Source: Rotaria socialis (taxonomy: Eukaryota > Rotifera > Eurotatoria > Philodinida > Philodinidae). From it: 64,000 bases of DNA. Where the stretch lies: NCBI GenBank assembly GCA_905331475.1, contig CAJNYU010002054.1:248001-312000 (forward strand). Direction: 5' to 3'. Below the pieces are notes generated by a model. It saw nothing but the letters and a program-made list of their open reading frames with translations, made no database searches and was not told the DNA's origin. A program made the translations under genes and the position numbers. Below are positions 24,085 through 37,600 of this stretch, in pieces (within the stretch, counting starts at the first letter, position 1; every line of letters begins with the position of its first letter).

Positions 24085-25946
24085 GTCAAAAAATATCTTT
24101 CTTCCTTAATTTATATAACTTGTTTAAACTTGAACATTATTTGATTATAAGTTATTCTATGTGAATTTTCTATGATATCAAAAGCAAAAGAAAACAATAT
24201 TCTGATTTGAGTGAATTTTTTGTTCTCATATTTTCCCCGCCTCTTTGTTTGTTTTTCTTTCTTATACATGCATTCTTATTACTCTAAAGCAAAAATGTTT
24301 TTTTGACTAGTATTTATATTAAAAAAAAACAATATCTCTTCGTTGAGCATGAAATACTGTATTTCATTGTTCAATCTATTTTTTCTGTTGGATACGCCCA
24401 ACTTTGTGAATAGATAAAGATAATAGGATGTTTTTTCTTTCTTTCTTGATAAATGTTCGGTGTATTCAACACGAAAACGTTCGCTATTGTTTATATTTCT
24501 CTTCAAGTTCTTGGGTTCTTTTTTTGTTGTTGTATGTGTGTGCGTGTGTGTGTGTGATCTTTCTTCAGAAAAAAAACTAAAACTAAAAAACAAGACGGTA
24601 TCATGTATATTGGATAAATAAAATTTTTTAACTAATGAAGAAAAAACACTTCGATTGAGTTTGGTTGAATTTAACAATCACTATCGTACTAGAATTCACA
24701 TGGTGCGAGTATCGATTTGCATTTTGTGTTCAATCATTGATCCGTACGCAGATTTATCAATAGGAAATATTAATGAAGGGCGTTGGTGTGTCTGATCAAA
24801 TCGGCTGTTCGAGTATTTCTATCTAGATAGACAAACAACTTAATACATGATAGAAACTGTAGTTTGCAAGAGAATCATTACTTATTCAAGATGCATTAAT
24901 GTTGTCATTTTTAAGTATGAATCAAATTACTGCAATGAAAAGTATTCACTCCTTTGATGTTTGATAAATTCTCTCTTGATGTGCATCCATTTTGACGAAT
25001 TACAATTGAAAACAACTCTATTATTCATAGCTATCCAAATTGAAGTACACATTGATCTTGGTACATGCGTTAGTTGGTTGCACTGATGGCAATGAAAATC
25101 CATTTAGTCTTCCAAAAATAACTTTCGATTCAATTGAGACAAGACTTGTTCAGTGAAATATCTTAATATTCGCACCAGTTGAAGAGAAAGATTCTAGTTG
25201 AGTGCATACTATATGTCGATCAAGACATATATGATTTTTGTAGGTAGAACAATTACTCTATTGCAGATTAGTATTTTCGTGAGTTACTTGGCACAAAGAT
25301 TTCTTGTGCCTAATTTCGCCATTATATTGACAGGGTCGTAGCATCTTCATTCTACGTGTAATCATTAGGTCGTGCCAATGTAAAAACTACTTTCATTGTT
25401 ACATTGATTATGTATCGGTATCTATCTATAAATGAGAAAAAAGTTAACTACCGATAGTCAAAGAATGCATCATATTTCATGAAAATTGTATTATGTTTTT
25501 GTGTTAAAGGAACTTTCTATTCTATTTTGCCTTATTTTGTATAGATACATCGATTTGAAACGAAGAAAACTGGTCACTGATTTCACTATTTTGATTTGAG
25601 TTAGAAAGTAACATTGGTTTTGGTTCAAGTTGTGACGGAGATCCTTCCTACTCGTTACGAGATAACATCATATTGATTATATCAGTGTACACCTATATTT
25701 CCAACAAAAATATCAATTTTCTTAGCCATAATTAATATTCATGTTTATATATTCTAGCATAATAGTCTCGCTTGAGTGAGTCTAATCAGTTATTGCAATT
25801 ATGAATCATGATTTTTCCATGTGTATTTTGACTTGTACATATCGTCATGCCTACTTCCTTTATTCTTTCAGACACCCAAAGGTAGTTGTTTTCTATTTTT
25901 GAATAATCTATTTCTTGGCAAAAACAAAGTTTTTTTCTCGTATGTA

Positions 25947-25975
25947 TTTATATATATATATATATATATATATAC
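25947..25975. repeat. (TA)n microsatellite
   Basis: An uninterrupted alternating TA tract of about 26 bases, about 65 bases upstream of the ZZ zinc-finger gene. It is flanked by an imperfect inverted repeat CGTATGTATT / TACATACG and could extrude as a cruciform. Confidence 0.9.
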
Positions 25976-26038
25976 ATACGTGTAGGCTAGTCTCTTCATC
26001 AATATTATTTACATCATTTTAATTAACAGTCCATCATC

Positions 26039-26356
26039 ATGCTTGCAGCACCGTGGTTTTGTGATGGTTGTGGCCGAAACAATAGTTCAATACGATATCA
26101 GTGTCAACAATGTCGAGGATATAATACCTACGATTTATGTGAGCAATGCATCGGCAACGCAAGCATGATTCATCCCAATCATACACTTCTACCAGTATCC
26201 CAGCCTGTACTCGGCATACCTGTCACAACTACAGTGTGGCCTTACTCTAGCGCATTGCCGACAGTGACATATACACCACCAATGTGGTCAACATATATTC
26301 CGTATAGGCAGCCGACTTTAAGCATAACCTACGAATATAAAAACTTAGCACGTTGA
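26039..26356 (+). CDS. Small ZZ-type zinc-finger protein
   Basis: 105 residues. The N-terminal half is one ZZ finger, with zinc ligands C8, C11, C22, C25, C34, C37 (in DLCEQC), H45 and H48. ZZ fingers bind two zinc ions and usually mediate protein interactions, for example binding histone tails or N-degrons. The C-terminal half is Pro/Thr/Tyr-rich with no domain. An acceptor-like TTAACAG sits just upstream of the ATG with the frame open through it. This may therefore be the last exon of a longer gene whose earlier exons were not recognised. No orthologue can be named. Confidence 0.65.
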   Translation: MLAAPWFCDGCGRNNSSIRYQCQQCRGYNTYDLCEQCIGNASMIHPNHTLLPVSQPVLGIPVTTTVWPYSSALPTVTYTPPMWSTYIPYRQPTLSITYEYKNLAR

Positions 26357-26493
26357 AATTTTTACTTTTCATCTCAAATTCGTGTAATATTTCTTAATAA
26401 ACATTAATAACAAAATCTTAATTGCGATAGACAAAATTGAGAAGTACAACGGATCTTAAGGCATGAACTTCACTTAGAAAGCCAATGATTTTT

Positions 26494-27018
26494 TGTGTAC
26501 TCAAAAAGAAAAGAGTACACTATAGAATCGGTCAGTGTGTCCGGCCGGCAGTCCGTCCGTTTATTCGATAACTCTTCACAATTACATTCGATTGCGCTGA
26601 AATTTTGTGCACAGAATTATCTCATCAATATCTAGGCCGAGTTCGAAGATGAGAAGGATCCGTCAAGAAATGGCTGAGTTATCGAAAAAATTGTCATTTT
26701 TGATCAGACCATCTCTGAGGAGGGGTACAGGGATTTTTCAAAAAAAACTTTTTTTTCTCAGAATTATCCACAACATATATAAATCGACTCAGTTTTTAAC
26801 GCTGATTCTAAATCTGATATTAGTTTTGAACTAAGTCATAGCTTTCTAACGAAACATCGCCTGAAAAACGTCTCAAAATGCACAAAAACTGCATCCTGAA
26901 ATCAAATTGCCTAGTTTCTCATGATAATTTTCGTATTTAGACATTCTAGAATGACTCATATGTCGCATGCACTTTTTGCAGTACACATAACTCTCGGATG
27001 AAATCCGAAGTTTCCACA
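26494..27018 (-). repeat. Dispersed repeat family A, full-length copy
   Basis: Read on the minus strand it starts TGTGGAAACTTCGG (27018) and ends with CTATAGTGTACTC followed by GAGTACAC (about 26494). It pairs with 22612-22879 as near-identical inverted copies about 4 kb apart, and with the older copy at 10301-10987. The 75-residue frame at 26607 is a by-product of the repeat. Confidence 0.8.
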
Positions 27019-30000
27019 TTTTTTATTCTAAAAGAATGGAAATTGTACAACTAATTGTCGACGATGACTGCGTACAAGAAAGTTTAATGCCAAGACAACG
27101 TGTAGAGAATAAGAAAATAAAAGAAAGGAAAGTCGAACAGTCATTGAAACAGGTAGAAGATCACACACATCGTCTGATAGAATCGCAAGAGTACACCATC
27201 CGCATATGATGGAAATAATACGGCTGGCTATATGCAAATGACGAACGTACACAAACATAACGAGTAGGTAACGATTCAAAAAATTGACATTAAAATTATG
27301 CGCAAGTTGCATGTAATGCAATTTCTCAACTTTGAGATACTTCTTCTTACTGGCAAGTTTTATGGTGAACAAAATAGACAAAGAAACTAGAGCTCATTGA
27401 TCACATTTTTTCAATGAAAATACATTTTTTATTTATATTTTCTGTGCAGAGAAATTATGTTCGATAACAGAAAATGAGTATTTCCGACGACACAAGTTGT
27501 AGTTTGTTGAACAAATTCCTTATATTGATAGAGTCATATATTTAGATGTATCAGAAATGTCACGCGAAATAGCTTATTCTTTATACATACCTATTTCCCT
27601 CTAGTTTATATTAAGTAATGAACTCGATTTTGTTTTCTAGCTTACTTATTTTACACTTTAAAAAAACAAACCAACGTTCAAATTGCCATCAATTCAAGTT
27701 TTAATGATTCTATTACTGGTCGTTTGACATACTTTTTCAAGAAAATATATTCGCTGTTGAACTTGCATAACAAAATAAAAAGCATCTAATGGACGAACGT
27801 TTTATTCTTCAAAATGAATTTTTTTATGTGATCATGTGATTTCAAATAAAATCCCTTCATTTTCTTGTTGATCTTTTTGAACGCTAATCTTTGATTTCTG
27901 ACATATGGGCTAGATAATCTTATCTAGAATAAATTATAATAGTTATCAAAGATAGCTTCATAAGAATAAATTGTAATGCGTAAAAGATGAGTTACACATA
28001 TATTAGCAACTATCAATAAACATATATTAGAAACGAATTCAATGAGTCATAATACTTCAGTTATTAAATAAACACAGACTCATTGAATAGAAGTGTCAAA
28101 TAGATGGCTATATCATAAACCAAATCCAGACGAGAAAATGATAGATGATGATAAATAGATATGTATATAATATAGGTTTCACTAGTTTTCTAGATTTTAG
28201 AGACCATCGAATAAATTCAAAATCTGTTTTATGGTTCATTTTCGTTATATTTTGGCGAAATAGCGCTGTTTGAGATCAAAAATCTAAGCGCTCCGTTGTA
28301 CTAAATTAAGACACTAGTGGATCACTGCTATTTTTAATTACAATAAGGCGATTATAACATGCGAACTAACCTTCGATCTATGTTCGATACACATCGATTT
28401 TCATACATTAGTAGAAATGCTTCTTAATAGTAGATCTCAAGTTTTTTAATTGGTGTACGAATACTAATTATTTTTTACTTTTTTTCCCTACTCAATAAAC
28501 TATTCCCATCTGTAATCAATTTAACAGACAACGACAAGTTAGTTCATTGCGAAATATTTACTGTCGTATGTTATAGATTCAGTCGTTTTGACACAATCTA
28601 TACATTTGTCTCAATCTATCGGAAAAAATTGATCTGAGTTTGATATACATATGTACGGGTTTGGGTGTTAAACTCGCAAAAACTATCTATCCTTCTTTTA
28701 ACTAAATGTCGGTTAAAACATAAATAATTCTCAATACTATATTAACTGCTCTTATTAGTAGTTTACTCTGATGAGACTATTTATTTAGTTCTCATTGACT
28801 GAAATTAAAATTTTCATTCGAGAGAAAAGCGTTTTTCTTTAAAATCGATGATACGTATGTAACTTTCAGAGAAAATATCTACCTCTTTTGTCTATAACAG
28901 ATGCGCCCATTCAAATGCTATCTATAATACAAGTATTTTGATCGGCTCATTTATTGATAAAACTATCAAAATAGCATTATGGTGTTTTTCTACTGTTACT
29001 TAATTTCTTTTATCTTTTTTCGCATACACTATTGCGCTTAATTGAATTATAAAATATGTTTCTCATTTCTCTATTTATTCTCTTTCTTATTGTGTATCAT
29101 GAAAATTAATAATTACTTCTGAGAGCTACATTAGGAGATGGAAATAAAAAAAAAGAAAATGAAATGTGCAATAATTATTATGCATTTATACAACGTATCT
29201 GTTATTATCTGTATAGCAGAATGGCTTATATAGACCATTTGGGATATTCGATCCTAGCCTTATAATACTAAAACAAACTAATCTCATTGGATATAATTTA
29301 AAAAGTTATTAGCGTCTTTTACAACAACAGGATGTTTATGTTTGTATTGGATATGCGTACAAAATGAAAATTCTTATGTTTACAAGAGAATTCTGTTTTA
29401 TAGAAAACAGAAACAATAGTATTGATTTCTTATATGTGTATTATTAAATTGAATAATTATCTTTGCGCTTATCATAAATCGCGATTTCCTAAGTATTGAA
29501 TTCAATAAAATAAAATCGTATTTCTCTTCTGTTTAGATTGGTGTACGAGTACATATGCTTTCCTCATAATTATTTTTCAAGTGTGAATAAAAATTCCCCA
29601 TTCTTTTTTCCTTTTATTATCATTTTATGAAATGTCTCATATTAAATACATAAAACCTCTCATATCATCTTAATCATTACTTGGTTGGATGCAGAAACGA
29701 ATGACACTCAAAATAATATTGGCGCAGAAAATAGTCAGAAAGTCTATTAGCAAATTCCTACTATCAGGATACATTATTTTATGAATGGGCGATGCGAATA
29801 CGCTAATAGAAATAACGCACAAGTCAAGAGGGAAAAACAGAAAAATATTTTACGATATTTACGTACTTCAATCTTTGTTTGCTTTGAGAGTGTCGTAATT
29901 ATGGATTTCTCCTTCAAATTGCTGGAAACATTAAATAGGTATTCGTAGAGTTTAGATTTCTTATATTTCTTAGTTGTTTTATATTTATCCTATTTAAAAA

Positions 30001-30603
30001 TATACAGTAAACATCTTCTATTCTTTCTAAATCGGTAAAGTAGATAATTGACTATGATAGTTGACATATATCTGTTGGAGATGACACAGCTGACTCCATG
30101 ATGATAGACATTGCGCTGTGTAATTGCTATTTTTCATTTGACCATTTTAGTTAATTTCTATCAGTTACTATTCATTATTATTATTAGTAACTGCCACAGC
30201 TGCAATCCGAGAAAATTAATAATGAAGTATAGACAACGAAATTTAGGGCAGATACAGTACATATTCATACATCACTTTTGCTTTAATATTTTTGTAGTTA
30301 TGACATTTCTGTTTTTTGATCTTTCTACATCATACTGTACGTCTTGAAGATCATGATAACGTGATAAGTCAAAAGTACTCTCTCTAGAGCTAGATGTCAT
30401 GAAACAACCTTTACAAATAACCATAGGAGGCGGAACGATTCCCCTCTAGGGTAGGCTCAATTTTCTAATTAAATGAGATAGAGAAGAGGCACGGCCGCCA
30501 TGATCATTCCAATTTGAGCAGGGGCCGTTGTAGAAAAAGTTCATCTTCAAGATGCTGTACTCAAGGATGTCGCGAGCACCCAAAAATTTTAAGCGAGAGT
30601 AAC
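27019..30603. other. Gene-poor intergenic block
   Basis: About 3.6 kb of very AT-rich DNA. Open frames (27028-27381 minus, 30111-30347) have no domain or convincing splice context. No repeat family was recognised. Confidence 0.45.
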
Positions 30604-30813
30604 CAGTGTTGCCAAATTCACCTGATTTTGAAAGCTTTTCAGGATTCTCCACATTTTTTCTGAAGTTTTCAGGTATCGTTCTCGTTTTTTTCTTGTTTTC
30701 TCTCAAATTTTCGGAGGTTTTTGCAGTTTTTCGAATTTTCCTACATTGTTTTGGATTTTTCAGAATTTTCAGATATGAATTCCGGATTTTTGACTTTAAG
30801 ATCTAGCAACACT
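30604..30813. mobile_element. Short hAT-like MITE with CAGTGTTGC ends
   Basis: The 210-bp element starts CAGTGTTGCCA and ends with the inverse AGCAACACTG. The interior is built of TTTTC-rich words (TTTTTCGAATTTT, TTTTCAGGAT). The flanking 8-mers AGAGTAAC and GGGGTAAT match at 5 of 8 positions, a weak and possibly decayed target duplication. The ends resemble, but are not the same family as, the CAGGGTTGCCACC elements at 11 and 13.6 kb. Confidence 0.65.
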
Positions 30814-31641
30814 GGGGGTAATTGATAAAATCGTGTTTAAAGTAGTGTAAGTTTCATTTTGTGAAATACAATGCAACACAATTTTTCGAATATTAGGGGT
30901 CTTAATATTCCCGTCAACCCTCAATCGAGGCATCCTTGGGTAGCTGATCACGAATCGACTTCCGCTACTTTTTTTTCAATGTTGATATCTTGGTAGATTT
31001 AAATTTTATAAAGTCCAATGAATATCTTATCGAATTCCAGTTCGTATTGGCGATGAAAAAAATATGACCTAACTTTGCAACAATACATCATATTCTACTG
31101 GCACTGTAAGTCGTACGGGAAAACTAAATAATAACGAAAGACTTAGATGCAATTGAGCCTATCCAAGCCTTTAACTGTGCTCGTTTGAGTCTACTCAAGC
31201 CTACCCTATTCCAAATTAGAGTAGGCTCAAGCCTCGTGAGCCTATAGGTTCCACCGCCTATGCCATGTATCGATATGTATTCGTTTTAGTGTACTTAATC
31301 GAAGTCAGAATCGAAAAACTACGACTACTTTGTTGATGCAATGAGTCATATCCAACAATCAACAATAACGAATGATGCTGACAAGAATCAGCATTCGTAT
31401 GATTGTGTGAGTATCATACGAATCATATAGTGAAGAGACAGAGCTGATTATTCGTGGCGAACACAATATAGTGGATTTGAACACATCATCCAGATGTCAG
31501 ACAAAGTCAGTCTATGAATAATTAAGTCTTTTGTTAAGTTCAATTCTCTTATATATGGTATCATATGGAATAGATCACAGAAGACATATGTGTACATTTT
31601 TATCTTCTTACATATTCTAGACTAACTTATTAGCATTGATA
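30814..31641. other. Upstream region of the Cep192/SPD-2-like gene
   Basis: No coding feature is recognised. It contains a short imperfect inverted pair of TCAAGCCTACCCTA / TAGAGTAGGCTCAAGCC-type sequence near 31190-31240, also echoed near 30440-30465. The 3' end presumably contains the promoter and leader of the 31642 gene. Confidence 0.4.
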
Positions 31642-34348
31642 ATGACGTTTGAAATGAATAATTCATGGCTAAACCTTACTAATCAATCAGTTATAAATGA
31701 AAATGATGAACGTTTTAATTTTCAATCAACTTCGGAAGGTGATTTTAAACGAAATAAGAGACAAACAATCCTATGGTTTTAGTTTCTTTTTTTTTTTGGT
31801 AGACTTCTTTACTCGTGAAGGTGAACGATTCATGCGTGAAGATCCTATGTTACCATTTTCAAATTCTATTCTGACTGATATAACACAAAGTCAAGATCAA
31901 TCGTGGTCGAATGAATTAAATCCAGGTAGTCCTGGTTGTTCAACAACAACTTTTTTTATGGCTAAATCATCAACACCTGATGAAATGCTCGATGCACTTC
32001 TTGCTGGTGAATTACTTACATCGATAAACTTATCTTTTCTTATGTATTCTTATAGGACAAACGGATGGAATTGGAACAAAAGAAAATCATCAATCACAAG
32101 CTTTTCGAAATATGGGTACAGGATGGGATGAACCATCATTATTTAATAAAAAATCAGCTAGTGGAATTAATTTGCGTCTTCACAAAGATTCACCTTTTAA
32201 TGAAGTAAGTTTTAAAAAAAGATTATCTTCACATATTCTTATCTATCAATAAAATCACAATAGAATTGTAATACCATTGTTAAAAAATCTAAGACTGTAT
32301 TGTCAGCATTACAACCTACCAAAGGCGAAGTATATTTATCATCAGAATTGAAATAATTGTTTTCAATTTTACTATATTTATTCATTCTAGGTGAGTCGTT
32401 CATTATTTGAAGTAAAACCAACATCGACATCGACTAGTGTTAATTGTGATATGCTCGATCTAACAACAAATAGTAATAATAATCGTCGACATAGCTTAGA
32501 TTTATCTGATAGTATGTCAATACTTTCACTTCATTGCCGCCATGGTCATCATCTAAATGGAAATATTTATTCGAATTTGAGCTCGAATACAGATGTATCA
32601 ACAGTTAATACTGAAACTCAAACGTCTCAATTAGCAGGATCATCATCGTCGTCTTCGACAAGTTCAACGTGTACTCAAATTCATCAAAAACAGCAACAGC
32701 AATCACAACAGCAACAACCACAACAGCATTTATTTCCATCAGCTCATTTTCCACCATGGCCATCACAACATCCTCAACCTCTATTTTATCCAGTAGTTTC
32801 TTATCATCCTATTTATTCTTATGCACCAACAAATTCAACAGCCATTCAACATCAATCAGCACCACTTTGTATTCATCCACCACCAACAACTATTAGCAGT
32901 TCATCAGATATTTACAGTCAACATCATGATATCAATAGTCCAATTATTACTTCACTTCATAGTCAACCAAGTGATGATAAGTATAAATTTTTTATAGGAA
33001 ATTTTTATTTTAAAATCTATAAATATTTCTATAAGATCATCAACAACATCTTTTCAACGCAACAGTCGTTCATCATCGTCATCATTACTGTCAGCTAATT
33101 CACAACGTTTGAGTAAATATTCGATTTTGTTCTTCATCGATACAAAATATTTTCGTTTAGGTCAACATCAATTGACTGAACAACATGATCATTGGTGGCT
33201 TGATATTCCATCAACTAAAATATTTCGTATGCCATCATGTTATGCTAAACAGACAAGTTCAATTGATGTGCCTATTAAAAATAATGGTTCCGTTGATATC
33301 ACAGTAAAATTCGATGTCAAAACAAATGTATTCAATTTTTTCTTATCCCTATTTTCTTCTTCTTTGCCTAGTTATCGATCAATATTCATAAATGGGATAT
33401 AATCTCAGATTCGAGTTCAACATTAAATGAGCATAATCAAATAATTCCATTTCAATTAGACAAAACTGAATATATGATTAAATCACAACAAGATATTATG
33501 ATTAAAGTATATTTTTGTCCATTTCAAACAGGCAATTATCAATGTAAACTGAATATGAAATGTCAATTTTGTCCTCCACATCAATCTATATTATCAGCAT
33601 CACTTGTTACATTAGTTGGTGTTTGCCATGATCTACGAAATGAAGTATATAAGTTCGCGAAATGTTGTCTTTTTCTAATGATGATACTTGAGAATAATCA
33701 TAGTTTCTACAATTATGTAAACATCGACAGTTAGAATTTTCTCACATGACAAACTGAACAGTGCATAAGCTCGAAGAGAACTTATTTTTGTTTTTAAAAA
33801 AGATTAAAAAAAAATTTAACACGATGTTTTCTTGCTTTGTTTTTTGAAATTTTTAGCATCCAGTATTACTTTCATCAACAAAAGAACAACAACGAAAATT
33901 GGATGAACAATTTACTAGTCGAACATCATCTCAAAGTCAAGTATCAGATATGTCATTAGCATCTACAACAGCTCAAAGTGATGGTGACCTTACGTCAACT
34001 AGTCAACATCGACAAAAAGATGCTATACTGTAAAATATATGATCATTTTAAAAATAATTCAATTCACTTTCGTTCTTTTTAAAGTGATATTGCTAATCAG
34101 ATTGGTATTGAACAAAATATACTTGATTTTGGTCAAGTTTTTATTAATGATGATTTAACAACAAATTCCAAAACTCTTAAATTAACAATTAAAAATTATA
34201 GTCGATCGGATCCATGCGATGTAAGAAGTTCTACTAGTAATGCTTATTTAACTAACCAATATTTATTCTTTCAACAGGCTGATATAACTGAACCACATTT
34301 ACCATTTTGTATTAGTGTACGTCGTGCTACAATTAGGTACGCCATTAC

Positions 34349-34381
<33 letters not shown>

Positions 34382-34664
34382 TGAGCAGCTATTTTATGTT
34401 TAATTTTTTTTCAGAGAAAAATCATTTGTTAAATTAACATGTAAATTTCGTCCAAAAAAAATTGGTCTCTATAGTGAAAATGTTATATTAACAATAAAAC
34501 GACGAAATAATTTTAAAACAACCATTACATTAACTGGTCGATGTATTATGGGAAGTATGAACACAATCTTGCATGATTCAATGGAAAATGAAGTAAGAAG
34601 AAAAAAACAAACGGAACTATTTTTCTGCTTTTTAACTTCCTCCTTTTGTTTCATTTAGGAATAG
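31642..34664 (+). CDS. ASH/PapD-like domain protein, Cep192/SPD-2-like
   Basis: Thirteen exons join in phase to 724 residues: 31642-31738, 31803-32006, 32056-32204, 32264-32329, 32391-32980, 33036-33112, 33161-33327, 33372-33644, 33857-34029, 34085-34220, 34278-34336, 34415-34592 and 34659-34664 (only the last residue and stop TAG). The N-terminal third contains TFFMAKSSTPDEMLD, then a low-complexity Ser/Gln/Pro/His linker with poly-Q. The C-terminal half has two immunoglobulin-like ASH/PapD units. The first starts at WWLDIPSTKIFRMP and continues VPIKNNGSVDITVKF; the second includes LDFGQVFIND, LKLTIKNYSR and CKFRPKKIGLY. This layout resembles centrosomal Cep192/SPD-2, which recruits pericentriolar material and mitotic kinases, but other ASH proteins remain possible. 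Start chosen because the first exon's ATG gives an open frame into a good donor. Confidence 0.7.
34351..34378 (+). repeat. (GA)n microsatellite in an intron
   Basis: About 14 GA units in the intron between exons 11 and 12 of the Cep192/SPD-2-like gene. Confidence 0.95.
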
Positions 34665-37600
34665 TAATTTTTTGCTGCTGCCATTATCATGTTAATAATT
34701 GATTCATAATTTTTTTTTCTTCTTTTTTCTGTATTCTTAGAAAGAAAAAAACAACAGCATGTTTTTATAAAAAAAAATTAATAAAAAAAAACAGTATGAT
34801 TTATGATTAAAAGCAAAAACAAACAATTTATAGTCTGCGCCAATGATATTTCTTGATACGATTATTGAATACGAAAACAGCTTAGAAATATCTTTCTGTC
34901 GTTGTCATGTTCTAAAATGATTAAACAAGAAATCCGAATGTAATGTTTATTTTTCATTCTATCAGAACATCTGCAAAATGAAGTTTTGTTACGATTTCTA
35001 TCAAACGTCGACTATATCTGTATGATAAATATAAATATAAATATACTAGCACACACATAGTTGTACTATAGGCAAAACATACAATTTGATCGATTGTATG
35101 CTGTTGGACTAACTTTAAGACTTAGATTACAGTCCAAATATACAACGGAAAAAACGACAAGGAGCGTTAATGTGTGTATCAGCGTTGTATGTTATGTACT
35201 CAATAAAGACATCGTTGTTTGTTGGGGAAAAGCAAAGAAAATAATCATTTTTCACTGGTATGCTATTAAAAATAATCATAGAAGATAAATTTATCGTTAT
35301 CAGAAGAAAAACAAAATATACATATATGCATATAAACTTGTTGTTTTTCATCTAAACTCGAATATGAAAAAAACCTGTGAAATAACCACAGTTGTCGACC
35401 TTGTAAGAAAAATATGAATTTTAATTCATTTTTATCAGCATTTTGAAGTGTACCGAACACACATAGGTTTTTTTTAAAATACCGCAAATCTTTGACATTC
35501 ACCGGTCAATGTAAAAAAATGCATTAATGATGAAATACCAACTAGACGTCAATACTTCTAATCGACGTGTTAAGAATCATTATGTAGGAGAAAAAAAACA
35601 AACTATACAGATAGATACCTCGATGTGCACAGCAAAAGTTTCTATTCATTTAACAGTCAAAAATGAATGCATACTGATATTTTCCCTTGACTGCCAATGC
35701 CAAAGTATAGTAATAGATTTTCTTATCTATATTGGGTCTCATACTTTTTTTTAGTGATATATATAAAGAAAAAAACAAATTTTCCCACTTAAAATATGCC
35801 CTGTCGAGTGACATGTTCCATGTGCTGAATAGCAAATGACCGACGGTTGACCCACATGTAGCCGTGTTTTCTTGCTTTTTTTGCTTCATAAAAAAGTCTC
35901 TAACTATTTCTAGTTCTTTCCTACATTAATCCGGACGATCGAGGACAGCCACAATGACGCATCCAATTCATAGACGATGATGTAGCACTAATGAGTATTC
36001 TGCGATAGTACGAATGCGATAAATAAATGTATATTCTTCTTTTTTCCCTCATCGCAAGACATCTCCTGTTGCAATCCATTCATTTGATAGCATTATGGAA
36101 AACATTTATTGCAGCTAAGTAGCGTGTGTTTTTTAAGTAATTGCTCTTTACGCTGTGCTTGAAGTCCCTATACATACCTTTCAACTATTGATTCGCTTGC
36201 TTGCACGTTTATTATTGTATGGCTGTGCGCATTTATCTCAACTACGATACGATTTCAAAAGCAATCAACATTGATGATGACGCCGTATGAAAAAAAGAGT
36301 AACGCGCGTTTTGTGCAAACCTATTTTACGCTGTTCGCTCCGTGTGTCATTTTTTATTAACTTGTTTCTCCTTCACTTCTTCTCTTTCGCTAACAACGAT
36401 ATATTCTCTATTTTATGCCTCATCACTATACGCAGGTATGTTACTAAATATCATCTACATGTAATGTATCTTACAGTATAAGTGAGTAATAAAAAGAAAA
36501 TCTTCGCTTCAATATAATAAAAAAAACCGAGATCAAATCTTTCAGTAAAAACTCGACGATGGCATTCATGTACCGAGTGTTGTCTAAATGATAGTTTTAT
36601 GATTATACACAGTGTAGGCGGTAGATTACGATACTGGCAAATTGAAAAAGAAAAGTGGGAGATACGAAGTTTAGAAATAGAGTATTAGTCACGTTTGCAC
36701 TGCTTTTAGTGATAAGCAAGTTTATTTTTGTCTTAAAGAATAATCGATGAGACGATCTAGCACATGGGAAGAAAAAAATCAAAAAACTCATGACTATTTT
36801 TTTTTGTAGGTGTATAATAGAAAAGAAAAAGAAAACTATACAATATGCTTAATCATACGTGCGAAAATCCTCATCAATATAAAAAAAAATAACTTTATCT
36901 AAGGCTTTTTCTTTTTTAGCTGCGATTACTTTTGTTTTAAACATTGTTCAACGGGACTGAGCCATGATATAAATAGTTGATTTCTCTAGCTTTAAGACAT
37001 TTACCATTTGATGAATGAGATCAAGACCAAGAAAAAAAAAGAAACTTCTGTCTTATTATAGATACAAATATGTAAGCAGGATGTGTAGTTCCGTGAAGGT
37101 CTTACTGGTCATAATGTAGAGAAAAAAAGAGGCTGTTGATTATGCAACGCAATGTATCCCACATATTTTCTTCAATTTTTTTTACCGGTGGAGAAATGTC
37201 ATCGAATTACTAATGTATTGCCATTGGGCATTGATTTATGTACAGCGTCTGTTAAATTGAATTTTAGTTATGAACGGTTGATGAGAGACGGCAAAAAATG
37301 AAGAAACGCAGACGAAGGGCATATAAGACTCGTTCGTTCAATTCTTAAGAACTCGCACTGACGGGTTGCAAGAGAAAAGCGTAGGCGCATATGGTAGTAG
37401 CTTGTCGCTTGAGAAAATAATAAAAAGGAAGAAAGAATGTACGCGTTAGTATGCGAGAACATTGACGTCAGCTGTTGTTTTCGAGTCAGTCTAATTTTAG
37501 TTACGGTTCTAAATCGATGAAAACTAAGTTGATATAACAAATTAGAAGGAAGAGAACTTAAATAATGCATTTTTTCCGGTACTAATTATACATCGAAGTG

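Noticed and set aside
24279..24677. 132-codon minus-strand frame
   Set aside because: Contains simple-sequence (HTHTHT) from a TG repeat, Ser/Phe/Lys-rich, no domain.
37268..37570. 100-codon minus-strand frame upstream of WNK
   Set aside because: No motif, no partner exon; likely chance.
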